Assembly (NCBI GenBank): GCA_943329665.2
Contig: CALQEU020000004.1
Location: forward strand, 62,001-126,000
Length of the DNA: 64,000 bases
Reading direction: 5' to 3'
From: JAJTFW01 sp903922455
GTDB lineage: Bacteria > Bacteroidota > Bacteroidia > AKYH767-A > OLB10
The notes beneath the pieces are model-generated. The model saw only the letters and a list, made by a program, of their open reading frames with translations, was not told the origin of the DNA and searched no databases. Position numbers and translations under genes: made by a program. Shown piece by piece: positions 26,258 through 34,268 of the stretch. Within the stretch, counting starts at the first letter, position 1, and the number at the start of each line of letters is the position of its first letter.

Positions 26258-28405
26258 TTACTTTAGCTCAGGTAGTTTTTTGAAATGAATACGCAGCGAA
26301 TTCCCAATGACAATCACATCTGAAAAAGCCATTGATAAAGATGCTAACATTGGATTTAGGAATCCAAAAGCAGCTAAGGGTATAGCCACCACGTTATAAG
26401 CCAATGCCCAAAATAAATTTTGCTTGATTGTTTTTAATGTTTCTTTTGAAATGGTATACGCGACCGCTAAACCATCCAATTCATTTTTGCTTAATAAGAT
26501 AATGTCGGCAGTTTGAATGGCTATTTGCGTCCCTGAATTCACTGCTATTCCCACTGCTGCAATCGCTAAAGCTGGTGCATCGTTTATTCCATCACCCACC
26601 ATAGCAGTCTTACCTAGTTTCTGGAATTTCTCAATTACATCCACTTTCATGTGTGGAAGTTGAGAAGGATAAATCTCATCGATCCCTAAATAATTACCAA
26701 TCGACTTGCAAACTTCAGGACGATCCCCACTTAATAAAATCGTTTTAATTCCTCGTTCTTTAAAATAAGAAATCATCGACAAAGCATCGTCTCGAACCGG
26801 ATCTTCAAAATCAATAGTAGCAACTACTTGTTCATTGATGGCTACATATACTTGATGGCCTTGATGGTCAGAAATTGCTTCAACAAATTTTTGTGATCCA
26901 ATTTTGTAGTGATTCCCTTCTTTGTCTTTAGCGCTAACACCGTGTCCTGCAATTTCATTTATTTCAGCGAATTGTATTGGTAAATATTTTGCATCCGAGA
27001 ATTTTTCAGCCAATACTTTTGCAAAGGGATGATTAGAATATTTTTCTAATATGCTGATCAAAAAATTTACTTTTTCAATGTCTTTATCAATGTAAGTAAT
27101 TTCTTTTAATGAGACTTTGCCTTGTGTTAATGTTCCCGTCTTATCAAAAACAATGTATTTTATTCCACTCAGTTTTTCTAAAGTATCTCCTCCTTTTACG
27201 AGTACACCTTTACGAGCCGATCGTCCAATCCCAACTGCTACGGCAGTAGGGGTAGCTAATCCCATGGCACAGGGACAAGAAATGACTAACACAGCAATAC
27301 TTCTTAATAATGATTCGGAAATAAGTAAATTGAAATAAAAATGCGACATCAAAAAAGTGAAAATGGAAATTAAAATAACGATCGGAACAAACCACGAACT
27401 AACCAAATCACCGAGTCGCTGTATTTCAGGTTTTCTAAGCGCAGAAGTTTTTACCACCTCTATCATTTTACTTAATACAGTATTGCTTCCAGACTCGTGC
27501 ACGATCACTTTAATGAATCCATTCAAAACGATAGTTCCACTCAACACTTGATCATTTATCGTTTTTTGAACCGGCAAACTTTCGCCTGTCATCATGGATT
27601 CATCTATCTCCACTTTGCCCTCGTAGATGAGACCATCAGCAGGAATTTTATCACCTGTATTGACCAGTATTAAATCATTCACTTTAAGCTGATGGGCTAA
27701 CAACTCAACAATAGATTCCTTTTCGGTTAAAGCATTTTCAATTTTCTTGGCTTGCAGCGGTTGAATTTTGGTAAGATGTGTTAATGCAGATTGAGTCTTT
27801 TTTAAACTTCTCTTTTCAATAATATTTCCCAATAAAACTAACGTAATAATGGTAGCTGCCGTTTCGAAAAATAAATAATTTGAAATATCATTCGCACCCT
27901 TGTATAAATACCATGCGATTAATGAGTAAATGAAGGCTGAAAATGAACCTAGCGTAATCAAAACGTCCATGTTCATATGCCCTGATTTTATTGATCCCCA
28001 CGCGCTCTTTCCAAAATGATTTAATCCGATAATCATCACAGGCATGGTTAGGATGAATTGAAACGAAGGCTGATGTAATATATGAAAAGGAAAGAACATA
28101 TGTGCCAATAAAGGAAGGGTGAAAAGTGCTGAAATGAAGAATCTGATTTCGGTTGAATCCCACTTTCTTTTTTTCGAACTCGAGTCTTCCAACTCCTTAT
28201 TTAAAGATGCTTTATAACCTAAACTGTTTATATCAGAAAGTACTTGATCCAACTGAATTCCTTCAACCATCTCAAACTCAACTTCTCCACAGTTGTAATT
28301 GACCAAAACATCATGCAATCCTTTCGACTCCAACTTTCTACTAATGTTTTGCGCACAACTGGCACAAGTCATTCCTGAAACTGAAAGTTGTATTTTTTCG
28401 GGCAT
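26258..28405 (-). CDS. copA: copper-translocating P-type ATPase
   Basis: A 715-residue P1B-type ATPase. It has one N-terminal heavy-metal-associated domain with GMTCASCAQ, eight membrane helices, the actuator motif MTGESLPV, the transmembrane metal site SCPCAMGLATPTA (Cys-Pro-Cys, typical of Cu+ pumps), the phosphorylation site DKTGTLTQG, a HP (SNHPFAKV) in the nucleotide domain, and GDGINDAPALA. It exports or delivers copper from the cytosol. CcoI-type ATPases for cytochrome oxidase assembly look similar, so a role in oxidase assembly is also possible; no cco genes are nearby. Confidence 0.93.
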   Translation of the reverse strand: MPEKIQLSVSGMTCASCAQNISRKLESKGLHDVLVNYNCGEVEFEMVEGIQLDQVLSDINSLGYKASLNKELEDSSSKKRKWDSTEIRFFISALFTLPLLAHMFFPFHILHQPSFQFILTMPVMIIGLNHFGKSAWGSIKSGHMNMDVLITLGSFSAFIYSLIAWYLYKGANDISNYLFFETAATIITLVLLGNIIEKRSLKKTQSALTHLTKIQPLQAKKIENALTEKESIVELLAHQLKVNDLILVNTGDKIPADGLIYEGKVEIDESMMTGESLPVQKTINDQVLSGTIVLNGFIKVIVHESGSNTVLSKMIEVVKTSALRKPEIQRLGDLVSSWFVPIVILISIFTFLMSHFYFNLLISESLLRSIAVLVISCPCAMGLATPTAVAVGIGRSARKGVLVKGGDTLEKLSGIKYIVFDKTGTLTQGKVSLKEITYIDKDIEKVNFLISILEKYSNHPFAKVLAEKFSDAKYLPIQFAEINEIAGHGVSAKDKEGNHYKIGSQKFVEAISDHQGHQVYVAINEQVVATIDFEDPVRDDALSMISYFKERGIKTILLSGDRPEVCKSIGNYLGIDEIYPSQLPHMKVDVIEKFQKLGKTAMVGDGINDAPALAIAAVGIAVNSGTQIAIQTADIILLSKNELDGLAVAYTISKETLKTIKQNLFWALAYNVVAIPLAAFGFLNPMLASLSMAFSDVIVIGNSLRIHFKKLPELK

Positions 28406-28455
28406 GGGGTAAAGTTAGCGAGCATAATTGAAAAACGAAGAAATTTACAATTCAT

Positions 28456-28487
28456 TTTGGCATGAATGTACTTGTTGACTACATTTG
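28456..28487 (+). promoter_or_regulatory. promoter of tRNA-His
   Basis: TTTG (28456-28459), 20-bp spacer, TACATTTG (28480-28487): a close match to the Bacteroidota TTTG-N19-TAnnTTTG promoter, ending 13 bp before the tRNA. Confidence 0.75.
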
Positions 28488-28500
28488 CAGCCTTCAAAAC

Positions 28501-28575
28501 GGTAGATGTAGCTCAGTCGGTTAGAGCGCTAGTTTGTGGATCTAGAGGTCGAGGGTTCGATCCCCTCCATTTACC
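28501..28575 (+). tRNA. tRNA-His (anticodon GTG)
   Basis: A cloverleaf can be drawn by eye. Acceptor stem GTAGATG/CATTTAC (one G-T pair), with the extra 5' G (-1) facing C73 that is specific to tRNA-His. D arm GCTC/GAGC, anticodon arm CTAGT-TTGTGGA-TCTAG with anticodon GTG and one T-T pair at the loop, T arm GAGGG-TTCGATC-CCCTC. The CCA end is not encoded. Confidence 0.97.
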
Positions 28576-28580
28576 CGATT

Positions 28581-28611
28581 CCGGAGTCAACTAGATTGAC
28601 TCCGGTTTTTT
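28581..28611 (+). terminator. terminator of tRNA-His
   Basis: Ten-bp stem CCGGAGTCAA / TTGACTCCGG followed by six T, starting 5 bp after the tRNA. Confidence 0.9.
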
Positions 28612-28743
28612 ATATCTACTTGTTTTTGAATCTTATATTTAATAAAAGTTGTCGGAAATTAAGTTTTTAACTAAACTGACTAATTTGTTCAGAAAATACA
28701 ATTACATTTAACCAAATAGATCTCTTATTCCATTGCAGAGAAT

Positions 28744-28751
28744 TATCTTTG
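28744..28751 (+). promoter_or_regulatory. putative -7 element of the GAPDH gene
   Basis: TATCTTTG matches TAnnTTTG and lies 21 bp before the ATG. No good TTTG is seen at the -33 position, so only the -7 box is supported. Confidence 0.45.
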
Positions 28752-28772
28752 CATTCTCATAAAAAAATAAAT

Positions 28773-30248
28773 ATGGCAACTATAACGGCACAAACAATTG
28801 GTCAAGAGAACTACGAAAAGCAATTATGCGATTGGATAGAGCTTGAAAAAGCAGCCATCGAACTAATTCACATCACAGGATCTTTATGGTTTAACAACTC
28901 TGTGGAGTTAATTATTTTTAGAAATCAATTAGTAGATCGTAGTGCTAGCCAGATTTTGAATTTACATCAGTACGCAAATGATATTGTAAAGAAACCGATT
29001 TCAGTGATTGATACATTAGCATTAGCTCGTGAAATCAACGAAATGGATTTAGCTCCTTCACGTATTGATATTGGAAAATTAGCTGCTGAATGGTTAGCTG
29101 AAAAGAGTGATTTTAGTAATGATAGTAAAGCTTTTTTAACAAGTAAAATTGGAGGATTCGTAGGGAAAGATCGTCGTAAAATGATTCCTAGAGATGTGAT
29201 TCTTTATGGATTTGGACGTATAGGTCGAATTTTAGCTCGTGAATTAGTAGGTCAAGCAGGCAAAGGAGAGCAATTACGTCTTCGTGCTATTGTAGTGAGA
29301 AAGCGTTCTGATGATGATTTAAGCAAACGTGCTGAATTATTAAGAAACGACTCTGTACACGGACCCTTCCCAGGAACCGTAATTGAAGATCTTGAGAAAA
29401 GTGCATTAATTGTAAATGGTCATACGATTTATGTGATTGATGCAAAAAATCCAGAAGATGTGGATTATTCAGCATTAGGAATTAATAATGCATTGTTAAT
29501 TGACAATACAGGTGTATCACGTGACCGAGAAGGATTAAGTAAGCATCTAAAAGCAAAAGGAGTTGATAAGGTTTTATTAACTGCTCCCGGAAAAGGTGAT
29601 ATCCCAAATGTGGTATATGGTGTGAATGAAAAGAATCATGCCGCAGACGAAAAAATATTCTCTGCTGCATCATGTACAACCAACGCCATTGTACCTATTT
29701 TATCAGTAATTGAAAATGCTTTGGGAATTGAAAGAGGACATATCGAAACAATTCACTCGTATACCAATGACCAAAATTTATTAGATAACTATCACCCCAA
29801 GTATCGTCGTGGACGTTCAGCCGCAATGAATATGGTAATTACAGAGACGGGCGCAGATAAAGCGGTTGCAAAAGTATTACCCGTATTAGAAGGAAAGTTA
29901 ACTGGTAATGCAGTTCGTGTACCGACCCCTGATGTTTCCTTGGCCATCTTAAATCTTACCATGAAAAAAGGCGTAAGTAAAGAGGAAGTAAATGATATTT
30001 TAAAGGATGGCGCATTGCGTGGAAATTTAATTGAGCAAATTCAATATTCAAATTCGAATGAATTAGTTTCGTCTGATTTGATTGGAAATCCATGCGCTTC
30101 TATTGTCGATTCTCCAGCTACCATCGTATCAAAAGATAAAAAAAGTATGGTGCTTTATATTTGGTATGATAATGAATATGGATACAGTCGACAAGTAGTT
30201 CGATTTGCAAAATATTTGGCTGACGTAATTCGTTTTACTTATTACTAA
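28773..30248 (+). CDS. gap: glyceraldehyde-3-phosphate dehydrogenase, long form
   Basis: Oxidises glyceraldehyde-3-phosphate to 1,3-bisphosphoglycerate in glycolysis, or the reverse in gluconeogenesis. At 491 residues it is about 150 longer than the usual enzyme. The extra part is an N-terminal helical segment of about 130 residues before the NAD-binding ILYGFGRIGRILAREL. The catalytic cysteine is in SAASCTTNAIVPIL, and the substrate-binding RGRSAAMNMVITETGA and WYDNEYGYSRQV are intact. Long-form GAPDHs of this layout occur in Bacteroidota and some Proteobacteria. The ATG at 28773 is chosen over one at 28749 because it follows the -7 box. A strong terminator follows. Confidence 0.94.
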   Translation: MATITAQTIGQENYEKQLCDWIELEKAAIELIHITGSLWFNNSVELIIFRNQLVDRSASQILNLHQYANDIVKKPISVIDTLALAREINEMDLAPSRIDIGKLAAEWLAEKSDFSNDSKAFLTSKIGGFVGKDRRKMIPRDVILYGFGRIGRILARELVGQAGKGEQLRLRAIVVRKRSDDDLSKRAELLRNDSVHGPFPGTVIEDLEKSALIVNGHTIYVIDAKNPEDVDYSALGINNALLIDNTGVSRDREGLSKHLKAKGVDKVLLTAPGKGDIPNVVYGVNEKNHAADEKIFSAASCTTNAIVPILSVIENALGIERGHIETIHSYTNDQNLLDNYHPKYRRGRSAAMNMVITETGADKAVAKVLPVLEGKLTGNAVRVPTPDVSLAILNLTMKKGVSKEEVNDILKDGALRGNLIEQIQYSNSNELVSSDLIGNPCASIVDSPATIVSKDKKSMVLYIWYDNEYGYSRQVVRFAKYLADVIRFTYY

Positions 30249-30265
30249 GTCATTTAAGAATAAAG

Positions 30266-30297
30266 AAAAGGCTGTCGATTTTCGGCAGCCTTTTTTA
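30266..30297 (+). terminator. rho-independent terminator after gap
   Basis: Thirteen-bp stem AAAAGGCTGTCGA / TCGGCAGCCTTTT (one G-T pair) with a TTT loop and a T-run. Its A-rich left side could also serve the convergent sigma factor gene. Confidence 0.85.
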
Positions 30298-30326
30298 TTT
30301 TTCGGTAGGAGAGATGTGAATCTATA

Positions 30327-31193
30327 TCAATCTCCCAAATATGATTTTAATATATTATTCTTGCTTTTATGACGGAGCCGTCGTAAAGCTTTTTCTTTTA
30401 TTTGACGAACTCTTTCTCTCGTAATTCCATATTTATCGCCAATTTCTTCTAATGTTAATCCGTGTCCAATTCCAATTCCAAAAAACAGTTTAACAACCTC
30501 GCATTCTCTTTCACTTAAAGCACTCAGTGATCTTTCAATTTCTTTTCTAAGTGAATCATTAATGAGTTGTACATCTGCTCGTGGTGACTCATTATTTTCG
30601 ATGACATCTAATAAAGTATTCTCTTCTCCTTGCATAAAAGGAGCATCCATAGAAACATGTCTGCCCGAAATTCGAAGTGCATCGGTGATTTTATCTAATG
30701 GTAAATCGGTGAGCTTTGCAATCTCTTCATACGAAGGTTCTCTTTCGTATTCTTGTTCCAGCTTACTAAATGCTTTACTGATTCGACTCAAGGAACCAAT
30801 TTGATTCAAGGGAAGTCGCACAATACGACTTTGCTCTGCAATAGCTTGTAAAATACTTTGGCGAATCCACCAAACAGCGTAGGAAATAAATTTAAATCCT
30901 CGGGTTTCATCAAAACGTTTTGCCGATTTAATTAATCCGAGATTTCCTTCATTAATAAGATCCGGCAAACTCAACCCTTGGTTTTGATATTGCTTAGCCA
31001 CGGAAACTACAAAACGTAAATTAGCACGTGTTAATTTATCAAAAGCTTCTTCATCACCGTCTCGAATAAGTCTTGCAAGTCGGACTTCTTCCTCTGCCGC
31101 GATCATTGGCTCTTTACCAATATCTGAAAGATACTTCTCTAAAGAAGCACTCTCCCGGTTGGTAATCGATTTACTAATTTTAATTTGACGCAT
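30327..31193 (-). CDS. RpoD/SigA-family sigma factor, second copy
   Basis: A 288-residue sigma-70 factor of the short Bacteroidota type without region 1.1. Region 1.2 begins SASLEKYLSDIGKEP, regions 2.1-2.4 contain ANLRFVVSVAKQYQNQGLSLPDLINEGN and RGFKFISYAVWWIRQSILQ, and region 4.2 is LTLEEIGDKYGITRERVRQI. It is similar throughout to the protein at 40821-41684, which looks more like the usual housekeeping RpoD. Differences cluster in region 4 (FFGIGIGHGLT against YFGLNDSPMT). The ATG at 31193 (MRQIKI) is chosen over an upstream in-frame codon at 31268 by comparison with the paralogue. Confidence 0.93.
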   Translation of the reverse strand: MRQIKISKSITNRESASLEKYLSDIGKEPMIAAEEEVRLARLIRDGDEEAFDKLTRANLRFVVSVAKQYQNQGLSLPDLINEGNLGLIKSAKRFDETRGFKFISYAVWWIRQSILQAIAEQSRIVRLPLNQIGSLSRISKAFSKLEQEYEREPSYEEIAKLTDLPLDKITDALRISGRHVSMDAPFMQGEENTLLDVIENNESPRADVQLINDSLRKEIERSLSALSERECEVVKLFFGIGIGHGLTLEEIGDKYGITRERVRQIKEKALRRLRHKSKNNILKSYLGD

Positions 31194-31283
31194 TTTTAGT
31201 GATTTTAAAAAATCTAAAAACTGTCGTGGCTTTTGTGTCAAACAAATATAAGCGAAAATAAATAACAAACCGCCAAATCATAA

Positions 31284-31313
31284 TTAAAAAAAAGGACGCC
31301 GATGAGCGTCCTT
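31284..31313 (-). terminator. terminator of htrA
   Basis: Eight-bp stem AAGGACGC / GCGTCCTT around CGATGA. The T-run is on the minus strand (A-run at about 31286-31293 on plus), 22 bp after the htrA stop. Confidence 0.85.
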
Positions 31314-31334
31314 CTAACTTTCATTTTCCTAAAA

Positions 31335-32783
31335 TTACATGCCGAACCCGTAGTAAGCTCTCATTCCGTTGGGGTAAACCCCTTCGATGAGAACTCCTCC
31401 TTTTTTATTGTTTAAGTAATTGGTCAGCTCTTCAACACTTCCTACAGGCTTATTGTCGATGGAAACAATAATAAAACCTTCTTTTATTCCTGCACTTTTT
31501 AGTTTTCCGGTCGACAAATCTTTCACCTTAATCCCTTTAGAAATATTGAGTTTGTCCAATTCAGAGTCAGAAAGGGAAACTAAAGTAGCCCCTAGCATTG
31601 AAATCGATTCGTTCTTTACCACTTTAGTATTTCCGTCTTTATTACGAAGCGTAACGGCATAAACTTTTTCATTACCACTTCGCATCACGGTTACATCAAT
31701 TTTATCGCCTGGACGATAGCGACCCACTTGTTCCTGTAATTCTGGAGAGGACTTGATCGGACTTCCATTAATAGAAGTAATTACGTCGCCTTCTTTAATT
31801 CCAGCGGATTCCGCTGCACCATCTTCAGTAATTCCATTTACATAAACACCTTGAAGTGATTTAATTTCTTTTTCCTTGGCAAACTCCGAGTCCAAATCGC
31901 GAATACTTACACCAATAAAACCCCTTTGAACAGTTCCATATTCCATCAAATCGTTCACCACCTTTTTCACAATGTTTACGGGGATCGCAAAGGAGTAACC
32001 AGAATATGATCCTGTATTTGATGCAATGGCCGCATTAATTCCAATTAATTCACCTCGGGTATTGACTAATGCACCGCCTGAATTTCCAGGATTTACTGCA
32101 GCATCGGTTTGAATAAACGATTCAATAGGAAACTTTTGATTGGGTAGAATATGAATATTTCTTGCCTTTGCAGAAATGATTCCAGCTGTTACAGTAGATG
32201 TTAAGTTAAATGGGTTTCCTACTGCTAATACCCATTCACCCACTTTTACCTGATCTGAATTTCCCCAAGCTGCAAAGGGTAAATTATTCGCTTCCACTTT
32301 TAAAAGAGCAAGGTCGGTAGAAGGATCAAGACCAATCACCTTTGCTTTGTAGGATTCTTTATTATCCAGCGTTACATTTACTTCATCCCCATTTTCAACT
32401 ACGTGGTTATTGGTTACGATGTACCCATCTTCCGAAATAATAACTCCAGAACCTGTACTTTGCTGTGGTGGCATTTCACGCGGATTGGGATTCCCCCAGA
32501 AAAAACTGAATGGATCCACCATATGATTCCCCATACTTTGACTAGGATACGTTGTGGTGACGTGAACTACAGTTGGTACTGAGGCTTCTGCTGGCAAAAT
32601 AAAGTCAATTGGCGCAGCACTTAGCCCTGAATAATTAACTTGATGAAACCCATTGTTGGTTTTGTTAAAACCAGAATGCCCATTCCGAGAATGATCGTCA
32701 AAGTGATTTACAATACCGGCACCTACCATTCCTGCTGAGATTGCAAGGGTTACAAATAGAATACTTTTGGTTTTAGAATTCAT
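31335..32783 (-). CDS. htrA: periplasmic serine protease HtrA/DegP
   Basis: A 482-residue envelope protease and chaperone. An N-terminal membrane/signal segment (about 7-24) is followed by a trypsin-like domain with the triad His in TNNHVVENG, Asp in STDLALLKV and Ser in NPGNSGGALVN, then two PDZ domains (about 290-380 and 395-480; the first has the GVYVNGITEDGAAESAGIK carboxylate loop). The family degrades misfolded envelope proteins. It is a single gene with its own terminator. TATTTTTG at about 60 bp upstream may be a -7 box. Confidence 0.95.
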   Translation of the reverse strand: MNSKTKSILFVTLAISAGMVGAGIVNHFDDHSRNGHSGFNKTNNGFHQVNYSGLSAAPIDFILPAEASVPTVVHVTTTYPSQSMGNHMVDPFSFFWGNPNPREMPPQQSTGSGVIISEDGYIVTNNHVVENGDEVNVTLDNKESYKAKVIGLDPSTDLALLKVEANNLPFAAWGNSDQVKVGEWVLAVGNPFNLTSTVTAGIISAKARNIHILPNQKFPIESFIQTDAAVNPGNSGGALVNTRGELIGINAAIASNTGSYSGYSFAIPVNIVKKVVNDLMEYGTVQRGFIGVSIRDLDSEFAKEKEIKSLQGVYVNGITEDGAAESAGIKEGDVITSINGSPIKSSPELQEQVGRYRPGDKIDVTVMRSGNEKVYAVTLRNKDGNTKVVKNESISMLGATLVSLSDSELDKLNISKGIKVKDLSTGKLKSAGIKEGFIIVSIDNKPVGSVEELTNYLNNKKGGVLIEGVYPNGMRAYYGFGM

Positions 32784-32938
32784 AATTTTTAGATATTTAT
32801 TTTAAGTCTTTATACGTTTGATAAGGCAAAAATATTTTCTCGAAAATGAATCCTAAATGAATTTAACATTGATTTAACGCTTAAACGAACTGCATTTGAA
32901 GACATTTTTGATTTATAAAAAACACTAACTTTACAACG

Positions 32939-33724
32939 ATGCAATTGTCTTTCAGTAAATACCAAGGAACAGGGAACGACTTTATAATTTTAGATAGTTG
33001 GAATTCAGAAATTTCGATTTCTGCTGAACAAGTTAAACTCGCTTGCGATCGAAGATTTGGTATTGGGGCTGATGGTCTTATGATTATTAAAAAGCACCCC
33101 ATCTTTGATTTTGAAATGATTTATTATAATGCAGATGGTTTACTCAGTTCCATGTGCGGCAATGGAGGACGTTGTTTAGTGCATTTTGCATTTGAAAAGA
33201 AATACATTGGAACTTCCACTCAATTTTTAGCCATTGATGGAGTTCATGAAGCGGATGTTTTGCCTAATCATATTGTTTCACTTAAGATGAATGCTGTTTC
33301 TGCCATCGAAAAAAGAAATGATGATTTTTATTTGAATACAGGATCTCCTCATTTTGTTTTGAAAGTAGATGAAATTCATTCGTTGGATGTAGTGGAAGGT
33401 GGAAGAAAAATTCGGTATAATGAAGAATTTAAAAATAAAGGTACCAATGTAAATTTTGTACAAGAGTTAGAAGATGGTATTATGGTTCGCACTTATGAAA
33501 GAGGAGTTGAAAATGAAACGTTGAGTTGCGGAACGGGAGTGACCGCCGCTGCATTAGTTGCTGCGGATTTGTTCAATAAAGAAAAAAGAAAAACAGAATC
33601 AATAAATATTAAAACATTAGGTGGTTCTTTAAAGGTAACTTTCAATCGAAACGAAAATATATTTGACGAAATTAGATTGATTGGACCTGCTATATTTGTA
33701 TACGAAGGATCAATAAAATTATGA
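32939..33724 (+). CDS. dapF: diaminopimelate epimerase
   Basis: Converts LL- to meso-diaminopimelate for lysine and peptidoglycan. At 261 residues it is slightly short for the family. Both catalytic cysteines are present: CGNGGRC (about residue 72) and ETLSCGTGVTAAA (about 198). The N-terminal SFSKYQGTGNDFIILD is the family signature. It overlaps the next gene by 4 bp (ATGA). Confidence 0.97.
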   Translation: MQLSFSKYQGTGNDFIILDSWNSEISISAEQVKLACDRRFGIGADGLMIIKKHPIFDFEMIYYNADGLLSSMCGNGGRCLVHFAFEKKYIGTSTQFLAIDGVHEADVLPNHIVSLKMNAVSAIEKRNDDFYLNTGSPHFVLKVDEIHSLDVVEGGRKIRYNEEFKNKGTNVNFVQELEDGIMVRTYERGVENETLSCGTGVTAAALVAADLFNKEKRKTESINIKTLGGSLKVTFNRNENIFDEIRLIGPAIFVYEGSIKL

Positions 33725-34266
33725 TACGAGGGAATTCCATATTACTAAGAGCGCTCGAGCCAAAAGACGTTGACTTAATGATGATCTATGAAAACGATCC
33801 GGAGGTTTGGCCAGTGAGCGGGACCATCACACCTTATTCGAAGTATACGCTTGAACAATATTATGCAAATGCTACTCAAGATATTTTTGTAGCTAAGCAA
33901 TTAAGACTTGCCATCGAAATCATCACGGAAGTTCCTGGAATGGAAATGACGATTGGATATATTGATTTGTTCGACTTCGATCAACTGCATCGGCGCGCAG
34001 GTGTTGGTATTTTGATTGGAGATAAAGGTCAACGACGTAAAGGTTATGCCTCTGAAGCACTTTATTTAATGGTAAAGCATTGTTTTAATACACTAAACTT
34101 ACATCAGCTATTTTGTCATATTGACAATCGCAACGAAGGGAGTTTGCGTTTGTTTTCTAAAATAGGATTTAGAACCTGTGGTGTGATGCGCGACTGGCTT
34201 GCTTATGATGGACAATGGCATAACGTAACTGTACTTCAACTCATCCGACCAACGGTAATTGTATAA
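33721..34266 (+). CDS. GNAT acetyltransferase (RimJ/SpeG-like)
   Basis: A 181-residue acetyl-CoA dependent acyltransferase. It begins RGNSILLRALEPKDVDLMMIYENDPEVW, typical of the Acetyltransf_3 group, and has GIGYIDLFDFD-like beta-4, the acyl-CoA loop GDKGQRRKGYASEAL, and the C-terminal NEGSLRLFSKIGFRTCGVMRD. Spermidine and ribosomal-protein N-termini are substrates of relatives, but which applies here is not known. It is coupled to dapF by a 4-bp overlap and followed 2 bp later by the cytochrome gene. Confidence 0.88.
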   Translation: MIRGNSILLRALEPKDVDLMMIYENDPEVWPVSGTITPYSKYTLEQYYANATQDIFVAKQLRLAIEIITEVPGMEMTIGYIDLFDFDQLHRRAGVGILIGDKGQRRKGYASEALYLMVKHCFNTLNLHQLFCHIDNRNEGSLRLFSKIGFRTCGVMRDWLAYDGQWHNVTVLQLIRPTVIV

Positions 34267-34268
34267 TA

